Assembly: GCF_024713975.1 (NCBI RefSeq)
Contig: NC_091094.1
Span: 15,657,001 to 15,721,000, forward strand
Direction: 5' to 3'
Length of the DNA stretch: 64,000 nt
From: Paralichthys olivaceus
Lineage: Eukaryota; Chordata; Actinopteri; Pleuronectiformes; Paralichthyidae
Positions 25,304 through 35,848 of this stretch are shown in pieces. Below the pieces are notes generated by a model, which ran no database searches, was not told the origin of the DNA, and saw nothing but the letters and a program-made list of their open reading frames with translations. The position numbers were made by a program, and so were the translations under genes. Position 1 is the stretch's first letter. Each line of letters opens with the position of its first letter.

Positions 25304-28300
25304 TCATACAGTGGTCACTCTCATGACCACCTCATGGTTGGCATGGCGCAGGCTGTTGGGCCTTAACTGGCTGAGGATGTGCAAAATAGTGTAGCCACAG
25401 TGGTGGTGGAGAGTAGTCCTGACATGGCGATTCGTCCCCCGTCTGCTGTCTGTGACAGTGTGAGCAGAGTTCCTCTCAACGCGTCCCGCGCCTTTACTGC
25501 CGGAGCTGACCAGGTCACCTAAGTCCTTCGCTTTCTCATAGTTCAGCACTTTCCACTGCTGGTTCACTGCCTGCCAGCGCTTAAAGATCCGGTAAACAGA
25601 CGACCCTTCATGGATTATAAGGCCTGGGCATAAAGGATAAAGGGTGGTGGAGGGTGAGCGTGCAGGTTCAGGGACAAGAAACAGGGTTACATATAGACAA
25701 ACACTTGTTTGTTCATTGAGTATAAGGCAGTACTAACAGGTACAGAGGGTGCAGGGTGATAAAAACTATAAGGTCTCACAAATAAAAAGATTAAATATAC
25801 AGATTTGTTCAAAACACGCATTGATGATAATCCCTTTTCACAGGAATAAACACAAGCAAGAGACACAACACAATACACATGTTCATGCAAAACAGATGTC
25901 ATGTGTTTCATTCAGGTCCATGCACTGTGAAAAAGAAAACATGCATATGTGTCTACTGAAAGCCAAAATGGTAATGTTTAGTTGTAAAGGTTCTAAATCT
26001 CCTTCTAATCTCAAAGGAAGTTTCCTGCCTTATTAAAACCTAAATATTCATTATTACGGAGGTTTGTGTTTTCATCTAAAACTGCTGGACGGATTAAGAT
26101 GAAACTTGGGGAAAGGATGTTGTATGGTTGAGGAAAGAATAAATACAATTTTAGAGCTGATCCGGATCAGGGGGTTGATCCAGGAATTAGTTTTTCACTA
26201 TCTTTGACATTGCAAGATAGGATGTTTTGCAGCATTTGAGAATTATTTAAGGTTCTTGATGAAAACAATCATGTTTATGCAATTGATCTTTATGAGTGTG
26301 TGTAATTTGGTGCAGATCCAAATGAAAATGTGAATCTAGTGAATTTAAGTGTGGTTTGAAAGGGAACTGTTGGGCCTTGGCGGTATGAACTCTACAGAGT
26401 GTCATTCTAGTTTACTTATTCATTTATTAATTATCATTAATGTTTACATGTACACTCACTTGCTGTGGACTGAATGAAATACTCTCCAGTTATAATTCAT
26501 TGGAATTAATTAACTGGGTGTATAAACTCTGTCTGTGCTCTTTACAATAACAATCGAATTAAACATTACTTATCCAGAGGCATGTAGGGCATTAAATGTG
26601 TTACATAGTCAGTTGTGAAGTGTGTTTATATTTCATCCACCGGTGAAATAACACAACATGGCAGCGACAGTATCGACAGTACAGTGCAATTCGTCTTACC
26701 TATACAAACAATGTCCATGAAGCCGTACATGCCGTAGCATATCTGAAAGAGCAGGTCCTGCCGCTGCCATTTGGCCGAGGGGCTGAGAGAGGACCACACC
26801 AACCAGGAGATACTCGCGATGAGGAACAAGGAGCCCAGGATGATGGCTGCGATCTGCACATTCTCGATCACAGTCAGAGAGATGGACTGCCACTGGAAAC
26901 AGACACAAAACAATAGACCGAGGCTCTTTGCACTGTTGTGCATAAATATATACCTCTGATATCCCTGTGATTCGTGTTAGACACATTTCCTTCAGGTGTT
27001 TCACATGCAACGACATTGATTGGGTTTTACCAAACTGAGGAAAGAGTCTGAGATTTGACTCCACAACAAACTAGTGCTGAGTGATATGGCCAAAAATTAT
27101 ATCAAGTTTTTCAGATATTTGCACAAGAGTGACAGTTGTTGTTTTCAACTCTTTATGATCAGAGAATGACAAACACTTGATAAACAACAAAGCATTAATC
27201 AGTTCTGTGTTAAGTATCATACTGATATATATACTGTATACAAATATAGATCCCTGGTTATATTTATGAAAATTATATTGCAACAATTATTTATACTGTT
27301 TCATTTCCAGGGTTATAACATCTAAAAGCACTTGCAGCAGTGGAGCAGGAACTTTATTTTTTACAAATATTTCATTTGTCAAACAGCAACAATAAATCTT
27401 AGAACAGAGTGGAACTAATAATATTTAACTGAATTAATTTATATTGCATCAAAAACAAGTGGTGCTATCTCACTGTTGCGCTTTCATTCATGTTTCGTTA
27501 GTAAAGACAGTGACCGTTGTTCATTTATTCAGGAACTAATCCATTTACCGTATAAGGTTGATGGTTCAAACCCTGGCTCCCACATGTCAACACCTTAAAT
27601 TTCATTGATGTTGTATAGTAAAAACTGATTTTCCAGCTCCCTCCGGCAGTGTGGTGTGTAAATACGTTATTGCCTCGATCCATTCTGAGAAGATCAGTAC
27701 ACCTCTCAAGTGATGTAACTACAACACTATGTCTTTCAATAAGACAATAACAGTCTCATTGAGCCTCTGCTTATCAGAGATTTTACACTGGTAATAAAAA
27801 CTCTGTTTGTTCATGTAAATCTAATAATAACTTAGCACACACACATCCTCTGTGATTTCTTCCATGTATTGTAAGCTGTGTGAAAGGTGCTATACTGATA
27901 AAGATGGATTGATTGATTCACTGATATTCAGATGACGGGTGTCTGACTCGTGTTTTTGCTGTAAAATGCAGACATCCTCCAGCAGGAAGAGCAACTGAAG
28001 GAGCAAGTGTTTCATGTAATAATGTCTCTGTTCCAACATCATCTGTCTGTGAGTCATCTGTGCTGCACACTCTGGTGGAATCACTTGCCAACTCTTTCAG
28101 ACGAGTGCAGTGTCTCGTAAATGTGTTCTTGGCACCTTCCATTAACTCGTCACTACTTTCTCCTCCCTGTAGTAGCTGCTTTATCTGCAGACAGATAACA
28201 TTAATAACGTGATTCTGCAGAGAATGAGTGCAAGATCAGTTCAGAAAATGAATCCATGGTGGTGGAAGTGTAAACACTGCTGTTTGCTATCACAGTCACC

Positions 28301-31300
28301 TTATGATCAATGACCCTGATGTGATTACTATGGTTTTCTGCCAGTCAGCCACTGGAATCTGGCAGCATAATGTATGTGCATCAGTCTAATGTCAAGGACT
28401 TTATTTGGACAGCTACTTTTAGCGTGTAAGCCTATACCTCTCGTGGGCCACCTCAGACAATGATGCAGCTCTTCGGGTCTTCTTGTGGACTTGACTAAAT
28501 GGATGTGAGCCGAAAGTTAATGTGTCCAAATATCCAGAAACAAATCTTGGCCTTTATTGACAAACCTGCAGTGCTCTAGACGAGGTGTAATCTGGATGTG
28601 AACCTAAAGTGACCCATGTGGTTGATGGTGAATATGGCCCAAATAGCTCAAAACTATTCAGGGCCACCTTTGGCACCTTTGGTTGACATGCAGTACCGCC
28701 CTTGTGCCATCAATCCACATGGGATGTGGGCCAAATCTGGGCTAAAAGAATTCTGCTATGTGGGCTGGTTGATGGTTCTCCTCAGAGGTAAAAACACACA
28801 ATCTGAGTGACTTCATACCTGCAGTGGGTTTTTGGTGCTGATGGCCAGGACCTGGTACTTGAAATAGCACAGCTCACAGCTCCAGGAGCCTCTCTCACTG
28901 ATCCATCGAATAAGGCAGGACTGGTGGGTACAACGCACAGAGCCATTACAGCGACAGGGGCTCAACAGCTCCCCCTGCAGGACACAAATAGCAGCTGCAT
29001 GTGACACACAGGTAACACAGGCTGTTGCTACTGAATCTCCCTGTGATGAGATTTGATTTGATTTATCATGAATCAGAACTCGGAAATCCCCCGACACTGT
29101 TGCTGTCAGATTTTATCTACTGGAGATGTTTATTGTTTGAGGGGAACAGGTGCATCGGAATTGGGTGTAGTTTGTGTCATGAAGCAGGCAAGGGATTCAA
29201 AAAAAGAGACATGTTGGAGCAAGTACAGACAGATATAATCAATGTGAATCTATAAGCTGTATGTATCCAAAAGGAATAATGAGTGAAATTAAACCACATT
29301 TAAATTCAACAGAGAAATCAGTGACAAAACATCCTATTTGACAACGTTAATGAAAGCTAAATACAATTCCTGGATTCTCTTACTGATTTGGATCCACACC
29401 AAAACTGAATGGATAATTTCTTGACCCAGACTGCATCCTTCCATCAAGTTTCATGTAAATGGCTTTAGTGGTTTTTGCATAATCCTGAACTAAGATAACC
29501 TCATCTACAGTATAGGTAGCTTTCTAGAAACCCTTCATTCTGCCACTTAAGAGAACTGGCATTGAAGTACCGTATTCATTGTTTCTTGTGAGAAGAGAAA
29601 CTGTGGTGGTGGTATCAAAGCTCTCACTTCACTTGAGCTTTCATTTCCAACTGGTCCCCTTTTTATGGCTCTTTTGAGTTTAACTCATCATTAACCTCAG
29701 ATTTCTGAGATTGTGCAGATTTGATTCATTTTATAAGGTTTATTTGAATTTGTCAATTGTGTCATATAATTAACTCTGTTTCCCTCTCTCTCTCTCTCTC
29801 TTTCTCTTTCTAATTGGTTCTGCTTGATGCAGTGATATGGGAACTTATTGCTCTTTCACTTTTTCTGCCATTTATGACTGCATTGTTCACATACATACAG
29901 TGTCTCCATCAGTGGTGTACACAGTCGTAGGATTCTGTATCTCACACTGTCACATTCTGTAGCTCCATCTTCTGTTTGGCCTCATCAATCCAACTCTTAC
30001 AAACCTACGTGTCTTGTTCTTACCCGCCTTCACTTTCGTTCTGTCCTACGTGGAACATAGTTTTTCTTTCCCGAGCAGCTACTTTACAAAAGCTTGTGAT
30101 AAATCCAGGTCTATCATGTTGTTGATGCGCTGCTGATTAATCTCACACTGATGGCTGATTAGAGTCCCCACGTTACGACAAAAAAAACCATCTGTTACTT
30201 TCATTTTGAAGTGAAGTAATCATTTTTTCATTCAGTGTCATACTCAAAAAATGTAATGAACTAATCCACACGACTGAGGCTGACAGGTTACGCAATTGTG
30301 AAGCTTTTAGAGGATTGCTATAATGTGGTGGTGGCACAGTGCTGTGCAGCTAACTAGGCCCCTAAAACAGTCAATGTCATGACATGTCTGAACATCTCTG
30401 CCAGTGGTCCCAGTTAAATTTCATCATGGCAGCAATAAATAGGCTTTTTCATGATCAGAAATTGTCTCGGAATAGTTGCACGGACATGACAGTGAATTCA
30501 TAATGCTCAGTCACTAGATCTCAGTCCAGATGAACATTTGGGATGACATTTTCGGGAGCAACAATAATCAGCTCCAAACTTGACACACTTACAGACAGAA
30601 CATACTGGAGACAACACAGGAAGCAATAGGCACCTCATCATTATGACAAGCATCACATGAAATGAATGTATAGATTTGTGCTGACTTGAAAGGAACATTT
30701 TACTATACATGTGTTCAGTGGGCATCATCTAACTGCATCAAACAACCCACGTCTTTATATAAAAAGCTACATTCAAAAGATGAATCCAAATGCTAAACAA
30801 TGAAAGTATATGGTAAACTGTACATGTGTTACTATGGGAGTGCATTCATCTGGATACACTTTTCCTCTCGTGTCACTTTTCTGCAGCCTCAAAAGAAATC
30901 ACAGGACATCTGGTGCAGGTTTTTGTTGTCAGCCCAACGCTCCCTGAGGCTTCTCGGACTGACAACGCCCTTGTACGTCTCAATTTATTTTCTGTCTCTA
31001 GGTGATGTGCTTGTTCTTTAATCAGATGGGTATGTGAAGGGGAAATAAACCCAAAAAACTTTCTAAGACCTTGAGTGAAGTCTGTCTCTTCAAGGTTGGT
31101 TTCATCTGCCAGACTTGATGCACTCAGACCTCCATGTCTTTAATGACGTAAACATTTCCAACAAATAACCGTCCAATCTGCTCTCCCTCAGCTGTATTTG
31201 TGGCCTAAAGGAACAATCAAAGGTTTGATCCCTGTTACCCAAGTTATAAATCCCTGTAATGAGCATCAAAAAGCAACTACTAAAAATGTTCTTTTACGTT

Positions 31301-32957
31301 GAGGAATGGTTCTGTGAAACCTTTCTTCATCTTTTTTTTAAATGGCCAAATTTGTGCATCACTTCCTGATTAGGAATTAACTTGTTCACATAATAAACAC
31401 ACACTGGTCCTCCTGCTTCTCTCCACCCTAAATATCATAACTAATGCCCCTTGTCTGCCCACATGCTATTTTCAGATCCCGATGATTAATACCTCTTTTT
31501 TAGTCCTAGTCATTCAGAATTTTTAATTTGTGTCAGATCAGCCTCAACGCTGCACTTACAGTCCTAAAACTGTTTGCTATTGATGTACCATGACTCATTG
31601 TGAGTTTTCAAAAACCAAATTTGTTTGCACAGCTTAATAGCCTGAAGGGACGCTCCGCTGCCTTCACACGATGAAGATGAGTTTGGCTGTGATGAGAACG
31701 GTTCGACCCACACTGTGAAAACAAATGTCTCTTGAGGCTCTGGAGGAGCTTTTTTTCAAGTGTGAGAGAAAATCGTCAGATGATGTCACAGTGGTGTCAT
31801 CTGGGTTAGGTCAGCTAATTTAAAAGAACAGAAAGATGCTGCATGACACACACCAGGTAGTGAGACACTCACAAAATGGTGACATTGACTTGTATTATAC
31901 TGGAAATGTATGATCCAGTGTTTTTTGCTACTTCACCAAATTGTCAGGATATCTCATCTTCTGCTGCTTAAGATTTTAATGATTCCTTTTTATTCATAAG
32001 TTTTCCAAGTATGAGACTAAATTACAGGAACAAACTTTGAATGCTTAAACACAAAAAAGCTAACTTTTCTGGCAGATATAATAAAAAAATTTTCCCCTAA
32101 ATGGATAAAAAGACAATTACTTAAATTGGTAATACACAAATTAATTTCGTTTTTTTTTTCAAATTGAATTCGTCAATATAACTAAATTAAATTAAGTAAA
32201 TTGATTTCATTTAAGTTGTACAATTGTTATTAATCTGTGTGCTTCCGATTAAAGTATTATATATCATCTAAATGTCCTGTGCCTTTCTCCCTGCTGTGTT
32301 ATGTGTTTTAGAACCTTTCTCAAGTTAATGTTGATTCGATCAGACACTTCTGTGGGCACTGTATAAAGATGTGAACTTGTCAGTGTGACCTGATTTGCTC
32401 TTCCTTTATCTTCGTACCACGTGTTTCTCAGCCTTTTGTTCTGCCATGGTGCCCATGAGCAAAGCAAACACCTCGAAGGGTTTCAGCAGGACTCAGGGAA
32501 CCTTCAACACCTCAACGTTTCCCAACTGAGACCCTGATCCCATTGCTAAAGCTTCATTCCCATCTCAATGACTGAACTTTACCTTCTCTGGCCCCTGGAA
32601 GCAGATCCGGCACTGCGGGGAGCACGTCCCGCTCTCTGAGAGACTTGGCAGGGAGGCAGTATCCAGGCCTCCTCCTTCTTCTCCTCCCTGGGTTTTGTCT
32701 CCTTCTTCCTTATCCTCCAACGCCAGGCTGCGGGGCCGGGGGTCAGAGCCATAATATTCCTCCTCGTCGTCCCGGTGGGAGCAGCTGAGCGGCGGCCAGC
32801 CACAGTCTGCTATAGGCAGCCCCCTCATCCTGGTGTGCGGGTGTGGGTCTGTGCCTGTGTCGGTCCTGATGCTGCTGCTGCTGCTGCTGGATCCAGAGCG
32901 CATCAGTAGCAACACTTTGAGTTCATTGAAAAACAGCCGGATCCGATACTTGAACAT
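25304..32957 (-). CDS. marchf9: Membrane-associated RING-CH E3 ubiquitin ligase 9
   Basis: Four coding exons on the minus strand: 32957-32583, 28974-28819, 26892-26700 and 25623-25304, phases 0, 0 and 1, giving 347 aa (human 346). The enzyme ubiquitinates membrane cargo such as immune receptors in Golgi/endosomal membranes. The RING-CH zinc finger has all eight ligands: C116, C119, C132, C134, H142, C145, C158 and C161, and is split by intron 1 after GPEK. The [18 protein letters not shown] block follows. Two membrane segments lie at about 189-211 ([20 protein letters not shown]) and about 224-245. The tail ends VVMRVTTV, the same possible PDZ-binding end as in human. The N terminus has a polyserine run encoded by an (AGC)n stretch and an acidic [12 protein letters not shown] motif. 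The start ATG (32957) opens [18 protein letters not shown], matching the family start. Confidence 0.96.
26050..26415 (-). repeat. Dispersed repeat family A, copy 4
   Basis: Reverse orientation in marchf9 intron 3: 'ttttcatctaaaactgctgg', 'gatccggatcagggggttga', 'gtgtaatttggtgcagatcc', 'gttgggccttggcggtatg'. The longest and best-preserved reverse copy in the window. Confidence 0.7.
27865..27914 (+). repeat. LINE-type 3' tail
   Basis: 'gtgaaaggtgctatactgat' followed by 'aaagatggattgattgatt' is the usual 3' terminus of an L2/RTE-like fish LINE. In marchf9 intron 2. Confidence 0.45.
27905..28184 (-). pseudogene. Unidentified exon-like fragment with a frame break in marchf9 intron 2
   Basis: On the minus strand a good acceptor (ctgtctgcag ending at 28185) precedes an open frame beginning [20 protein letters not shown] that stays open to about 27919. 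From about 28107 a second frame is open to 27890 and looks more protein-like ([20 protein letters not shown], then [13 protein letters not shown]). One indel near 28085-28110 would join the two. This suggests a relic exon or pseudogene, but I do not recognise the protein and no further exons were found. A chance origin is possible. Confidence 0.3.
28590..28745 (+). repeat. Dispersed repeat family E, copy 2
   Basis: In marchf9 intron 2 next to exon 2. Shares 'cacctttggttgacatgcag' and the 'gtgggccaaatctgg' end with the copy at 23840-23935. Confidence 0.55.
29330..29505 (+). repeat. Dispersed repeat family A, copy 5
   Basis: In marchf9 intron 1: 'gatttggatccacaccaaa', 'ttcttgacccagactgcatc', 'cttccatcaagtttcatg', 'gtggtttttgcataatcctg'. 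Same order as copy 1. Confidence 0.65.
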
Positions 32958-33480
32958 TCTTCAGCAGCAGCTTTGACTACACAGAACAAGAACAACAGCA
33001 GCCTTCAGCTTCACAGCTCCCTCATGCACCATCATCAGCACTATAACTATTATTATTCCTATTATTGTTATTGTTATTATTGCATTTCTACCATCCACAG
33101 CTCACATCCTACTGAGCAAAAACACAGGACTCGGTCAAAAAAGCGTGCGAAAGACTTGATAGGCTGGATCAGCCCACAGCTCTTTGCATATCCTGTTGTT
33201 ATAGCGAGTGCACTGAAATCCAGCCAATAGGGACGAGTCATTTTTCATGGACAGAGGCGGTTTCTCCCCAGATTCAATGGAGGCTGAGAGCAGCATCGTT
33301 AGTCAGAGGGGTCCAGCAGCTTCCTCTCGTGCCTGTTTACCCTCAGTCCGGTGATTTGTTCTAGATACCGAGGGGGAGACATCCTCTCGGTGATTTAAAT
33401 GTGCAGGAGCTGTCCGAGGAGCACGTGCAACATAATGTTTGCTGTCTCTTCTTCCTCCTCTTCAGCCGGAGAAGGTGTCT

Positions 33481-33545
33481 GGGGGGGGGGGGGGGGGGGG
33501 GGGGTGAAATCTTGCTACATCCAGCAAGATTTCACCCCCCCCCCC
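33481..33545. repeat. 24-G run and perfect 23-bp inverted repeat
   Basis: A run of 24 G (33481-33504) leads into 'tgaaatcttgct', a 6-base loop (acatcc, 33517-33522), then 'agcaagatttca' and 11 C. Positions 33494-33516 and 33523-33545 are perfect reverse complements (23 bp). It can form a very stable hairpin, and the G-run a quadruplex. It could also be a foldback sequencing or assembly artefact. Confidence 0.85.
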
Positions 33546-34424
33546 TCTCCTCCTCACCTCAGGCAGTCACAAAGTTACAATCCGGCGATGCAAAAAAATA
33601 CAAAGAGCAATCTGATGAACAAAGAGAGAGAGACTTCTCTCCTTTCCCCATCCGTCTCTGCACGCGCCACAAATCAGGAGGAGAGGGAGAGAGGAGCAGG
33701 GTGCCAGATATGGATTCCTGCAAACTGCAAAAAAAAAAAAAAGAGCCGACACAACAGCAGACTGCATCTGTCCCTTCCGGAGTCTCTTAAAGACAAGCGC
33801 ACCTCAACATCATCATCTTCATCATCATCTTCATCATCACATACTTCAAGAATCAGGACGTCGATGTTAAAACTTGGTTTCAGTTGTTTTTCTTGTCAGC
33901 AGGGCTAGGGGCTATAGGGAATCAGTTTATCAATACAATTTTATTTGAAGAGCTGATATTCACAAATCACAAGTCATCTGAACCTAAACTTCAGAGAGAA
34001 CCACATTTGAGGGATCCCTCTCTCCCAGGACGGAGACAGAAGTGCAAAAGATGCCACATGAGCATGTCAGTAAAAAGAAAAAAAGAAGCTTCTGACATAA
34101 ATGGAGAAGTGTATCAATGTTTAAATAAATAAGAAAGAGTGCGACAGAGATGGCAGAAGCAATAATGATAATTGAAATGCTAGTGTAATTGCCTATAATG
34201 GTATATTTGTGAACAGATATTAAGCAATCTGGTTGTAATCATAATCTACGATCATCTTTAATCCATGATCCACAGAATGTGTTATTCCAATTAGGACGTA
34301 AATCTATATACACAGTCAGATTATTGGGCCTGGACTTCCCTATGGGGGACATTTGACAACTCCCCAAAAGTTTAAATCATCACATTTTAAGGCGAGGATA
34401 TGTTTGAAGTTTGGTTTAGGTTAA

Positions 34425-34455
34425 TCAATCAATCAATCAAATTTTATTTGTATAT
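34425..34455 (-). repeat. LINE-type 3' tail, reverse orientation
   Basis: 'aatcaatcaatcaatcaa' followed by 'attttatttgtatatttat' is the complement of a fish LINE 3' tail ending in (TTGA)n. Confidence 0.45.
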
Positions 34456-34950
34456 TTATTTGTTTCATGGGGCTTAGGTTAGGGTAAGGGGTGAGTGTTG
34501 CAGGGAAGTATGGTAAAGGTTTGAGTAGGTAACTTTGAAAGCTTCTGTTTAAATTCATGTTATTAAATTAAACACATGACGACTACAAAGCTTTTTCCAT
34601 TGAAGACAATTTGAAAAGTCATATATTAAAATAAACATAAAAATAAAATAACATATTTAAGTGTCTTAATGTCTTCATTCAACTTCTTCAGCATCAGGCT
34701 CCTGTTTCCAATGTGATGGGTCCCTGTGATTTAATAGGACAGACTGTATGCCTTGTGATGAAATTTCCTGAGACAAGACCTGCCTTATTATTATTATAGT
34801 ATTATTGTCCTCTTTCAAGCTCTTTACTGTCTTTTATTTTCATTTTGTCTGTGTTGTTCATGTACGGTACCCTGAATCCACCTCTGTGTATGAAATGTGC
34901 TTTATAAATAAGACTGCCTCACCTCTCTACATTTGATAAAAATTACTTAT

Positions 34951-35006
34951 AGAGGATTAAAGTTAATGTGACCCAGCAGCTTGTTCTTCATACATGATGT
35001 GCTGTA
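34951..35006 (+). repeat. Local duplicate, copy 1
   Basis: 'agaggattaaagttaatgtg', 'acccagcagcttgttcttca' and 'tacatgatgtgctg' recur nearly unchanged about 555 bases away at 35506-35571. Confidence 0.7.
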
Positions 35007-35505
35007 AATAATCATACAAATACTAGTACAACTACTACTAATAATTATTATTATAAAAAAACCAATGATAATACAACTACTACTACCAATAATAATACAA
35101 GGTTTATTATTATTTATACAATTGCACAATTTCTCACAATTACATTATATTGTACTTCAATTTATTTATTTCTATAAACTGCTAATAAATGCTACATATG
35201 GAAACTGTCACCACTAAAATAATCTGACATGTGGAGACAACAACAAAGATCACAAAACACTCAGCACTCTATTTTGAAAAGGGTTGAAAAGTTTTGGATT
35301 TACAAGTGCCTTTAAATAAAATATTTGACCAGGTCACACCATGTCCCATACTCTTATTTTCACATTTGTATACAGTATATCTGCTGTTTTTAATTGTTTG
35401 ACCTCTTTTATTTGACTCTCTTTAATCGTTATCGCCATTTCTCTTGAATTTGTCCTGAACTCAGCTTCCTGGTTGTGGTAGGTTTCTCCTCGTTGTGTCT
35501 CTCAG

Positions 35506-35571
35506 AGGATTGAAGTTTTGTGACCCAGCAGCTTTAACTTCTTCTTCATACATGATGTGCTGCTGCAGACT
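35506..35571 (+). repeat. Local duplicate, copy 2
   Basis: Second copy of the block at 34951-35006, with a 9-10 base insertion ('aacttcttc'-like) before 'tacatgatgtgctg'. It lies about 120 bases before the putative cdk4 first exon. Confidence 0.7.
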
Positions 35572-35630
35572 TTGGCTCCTCCTCCACAGGAAGCGACTGA
35601 AAGAGTGCGGGCTGGAGGAAGAGAAAAGAA

Positions 35631-35657
35631 ACACACACACACACACACACACACACA
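35631..35657 (+). repeat. (CA)n microsatellite
   Basis: Short perfect CA run just upstream of the putative cdk4 first exon. Confidence 0.95.
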
Positions 35658-35689
35658 GTGGAGGCCTAAAATCATTTCGCTGGACTGAG

Positions 35690-35848
35690 TGTTCTCCACC
35701 TCAGACCCTGTGAACTCCTCCGTCTGGACCCGACCTGCCTGCTCCGGGCCGGGGCTGTGGGAGCTGGGACGATACGTGGCACGTTAGTGAGCATGTCCTC
35801 CTCTCGGAGCTGAAGGAGTCGAGCTTCCTCTCGGGGCGAACAGACGAG
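35690..35848 (+). promoter_or_regulatory. cdk4: Putative noncoding first exon and promoter-proximal region of cdk4, with a uORF
   Basis: A GC-rich patch ends in a strong donor (acgag|gtaagt, intron from 35849). The next suitable acceptor on this strand is the one before the cdk4 ATG (ttag at 42773-42776). Human CDK4 also has a noncoding first exon. A short uORF, ATG at 35793 to TGA at 35811-35813 (MSSSRS), would lie in the leader. The 5' boundary is a guess; RNA evidence is needed to tie this exon to cdk4. Confidence 0.5.

Larger units (their letters stand above)
32958..35689. other. Head-to-head intergenic region marchf9 / cdk4
   Basis: About 2.7 kb separating the marchf9 ATG from the putative cdk4 first exon. 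The first ~900 bases (to about 33850) contain inverted CCAAT at about 33224, purine/pyrimidine runs, (CATCAT)n-like tracts and the G-run hairpin, and probably include the marchf9 promoter and 5' UTR. The rest is AT-rich with a LINE tail and a duplicated 55-base block. The 169-codon open frame at 33399-33908 is low-complexity and not supported as a gene. Confidence 0.5.

Noticed and set aside
33399-33908. 169-codon open frame upstream of marchf9 on the plus strand
   Set aside because: Made of polyglycine from the G-run, polyserine and polylysine tracts; no domain, and it overlaps the likely marchf9 promoter. A low-complexity artefact.
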